Assembly: GCA_016124635.1 (NCBI GenBank)
Contig: WGNJ01000005.1
Location: forward strand, 1 to 64,000
Length of the DNA: 64,000 nt
DNA from: Alphaproteobacteria bacterium
GTDB lineage: Bacteria > Pseudomonadota > Alphaproteobacteria > Micropepsales > Micropepsaceae
Direction of reading: 5' to 3'
In this document: one piece after another, positions 62,949 through 64,000 of the stretch
How the letters are laid out: the number at the start of each line of letters is the position of its first letter
How positions within the stretch are numbered: the first letter of the stretch is position 1
The notes under the pieces: model-generated
Seen by the model: only the letters and a program-made list of their open reading frames with translations
Databases searched by the model: none
What the model was told of the DNA's origin: nothing
Made by a program: the position numbers and the translations under genes

Positions 62949-63729
62949 GACCTCAAAGCTCATTGCCGAAATCCGTGACTCCGCTGGCTATCTGATTCTG
63001 AACGCACCAGACAGACGCAATGCCCTCAGCTACGACATGTGGGCGGGGATACCGCCCATAATAGAGGGCTTTGCGCAAGAGCCAAAGGTCCGTGTGGTTG
63101 TGCTTACCGGCCAGGGCACAAGCGCCTTTTCGGCCGGCGCCGACATCAGCGAATTCGATCGCAACCGTGCAACCGGCGAGTCGGGACAAAGCTATGAGCG
63201 CGTAACGGAAGCAGCGTTCGACAGCCTCAAGCGATGTCCAAAGCCGGTCATCGGCGCCGTTCGAGGAATCTGCTTTGGCGGTGGATTCGCGCTCGCCCTT
63301 GCCTGCGATCTTCGTCTCGCGAGCGACGATGCCCGCTTCTGCATCCCGGCTGGCAAACTGGGCATCGGCTACGGTCAAAGTCTGACCGAGGCACTTGTGC
63401 AGCGTCTTGGGCCCGGCACCGCCGCCGATATTCTTTTGACGGCCCAAATCTATTCGGCGAGCGAAGCGCTGGCGCGCGGCATCGTTCAACGCGTGACGTC
63501 GCCCGATCGCTTTGACGCGCTCTTGGAAGACTACATTGCCATGTTGAGCGAGAACGCACCGCTCTCGCTGGCCGCTGCAAAGGTCGCGATCCGAGCCTCC
63601 GTCGATGATGACGACGCGGCACGCGGTGAAGCCGAACGTGCCGCGGCCGCGTGCATGCGAAGCGAGGACTACAAGGAGGGGCGCAAAGCCTTCGCCGCCA
63701 AGCGCAAGCCGCAATTTCAGGGCAGGTAG
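62947..63729 (+). CDS. Enoyl-CoA hydratase/isomerase family protein
   Basis: A 260-residue crotonase-fold protein. AFSAGADISEFDRNRATGESGQSYE and GICFGGGFALALACDLRLASDDARFCIPAGKLGIGYG form the CoA-binding and oxyanion regions. The usual catalytic Glu of the second loop (xPExxLG) is replaced here: AGKLGIGYG, so hydratase activity is not certain and another crotonase reaction is possible. The context gives no further clue. It starts on the ATG shared in part with the opposite gene. Confidence 0.85.
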   Translation: MTSKLIAEIRDSAGYLILNAPDRRNALSYDMWAGIPPIIEGFAQEPKVRVVVLTGQGTSAFSAGADISEFDRNRATGESGQSYERVTEAAFDSLKRCPKPVIGAVRGICFGGGFALALACDLRLASDDARFCIPAGKLGIGYGQSLTEALVQRLGPGTAADILLTAQIYSASEALARGIVQRVTSPDRFDALLEDYIAMLSENAPLSLAAAKVAIRASVDDDDAARGEAERAAAACMRSEDYKEGRKAFAAKRKPQFQGR

Positions 63730-63809
63730 TTGGCGCCAAGCCGCCGATGGCGCGGCCAGCGCCAGCTACGCTATTCTCAGCGCAATCAAAAAATGGGAGA
63801 CGCGCCATC

Positions 63810-64000
63810 ATGAATCTCAAGGGACAAGTCGCAATCGTCACCGGATCGGCCACGGGCCTCGGCGCCGCCGTGGCGCTCAAACTCGGAGGGCGCGGCTCGA
63901 AGATCGTGATCAACTACACCAAGAGCCAAAAGGAGGCGGAAGCGACGGCCGCCGAGGCGAAAGCAAAAGATGTCGAAACACTGCTCTGCCAAGGCGACGT
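63810..64000 (+). CDS. Short-chain dehydrogenase/reductase, N-terminal part
   Basis: Cut by the right edge after about 63 residues. MNLKGQVAIVTGSATGLGAAVALKLGGRG is the SDR NAD(P)-binding start (TGxxxGxG). IVINYTKSQKEAEATAAEA is consistent with NADPH-preferring SDRs such as 3-oxoacyl-ACP reductases. GGGAGA precedes the ATG. The intact start contrasts with the broken SDR gene at 50.4-50.9 kb. Confidence 0.85.
   Translation, partial: MNLKGQVAIVTGSATGLGAAVALKLGGRGSKIVINYTKSQKEAEATAAEAKAKDVETLLCQGD

Overview
The window is a gene-dense chromosomal segment from a GC-rich alphaproteobacterium. The alphaproteobacterial signs are a divK-pleD pair beside rpmG and a DUF3572 gene, a MipZ-type ParA ATPase, a clpS-clpA pair, a rhizobial-type DnaA, a Pol IV with an N-terminal zinc finger, a phasin, and small proteins of the DUF1489 and DUF3126 types. 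It looks close to Hyphomicrobiales/Rhodospirillales, but no rRNA is present to fix the order. I saw no tRNA, rRNA, insertion sequence or CRISPR array.

Layout. 0-2 kb: a reverse operon cbpA-cbpM followed by a truncated GH172 glycosidase gene. 2.2-5.9 kb: a metal-uptake operon made of a small Cys/His secreted protein, an outer-membrane barrel, a ZnuA-like binding protein and a ZnuB-like permease, with no ATPase. 6-10.8 kb: secreted and paraoxonase-like proteins, a long non-coding gap, a divergent dnaA and an FAD oxidoreductase. 11.5-13.1 kb: a copper-delivery operon (small Cys protein, PCuAC, SCO1). 13.3-16.3 kb: SPFH protein, NUDIX hydrolase, MFS transporter, L33. 16.3-30.5 kb: cell-cycle and stress genes (pleD, divK, dinB, clpA, clpS) mixed with housekeeping enzymes and a phasin. 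31-37.3 kb: a D,D-carboxypeptidase with SPOR domain, mipZ, putA and panC.

37-53 kb: a leucine-degradation set on the reverse strand. mccB is separated from liuC-mccA by about 10 kb of unrelated genes. That stretch holds a beta-barrel protein, three tandem paralogs of a four-cysteine secreted protein (two lying in a duplicated ~0.75 kb unit), a cyclase-family protein with two metal-ligand positions changed, an RNase T2 and a broken SDR gene.

53-64 kb: PAP2 phosphatase, PhoH-like ATPase, small membrane proteins, a PuuB-like oxidase, cysE, a nitroreductase, a histidine phosphatase, an enoyl-CoA hydratase and the start of an SDR gene. At 59.87-60.04 kb sits a self-contained mini-gene: a 26-codon ORF behind a Shine-Dalgarno sequence that pairs with about 16 bases of the 16S rRNA 3' end, then overlapping hairpins and a strong terminator. 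I consider this and the four-cysteine family the best candidates for something undescribed.
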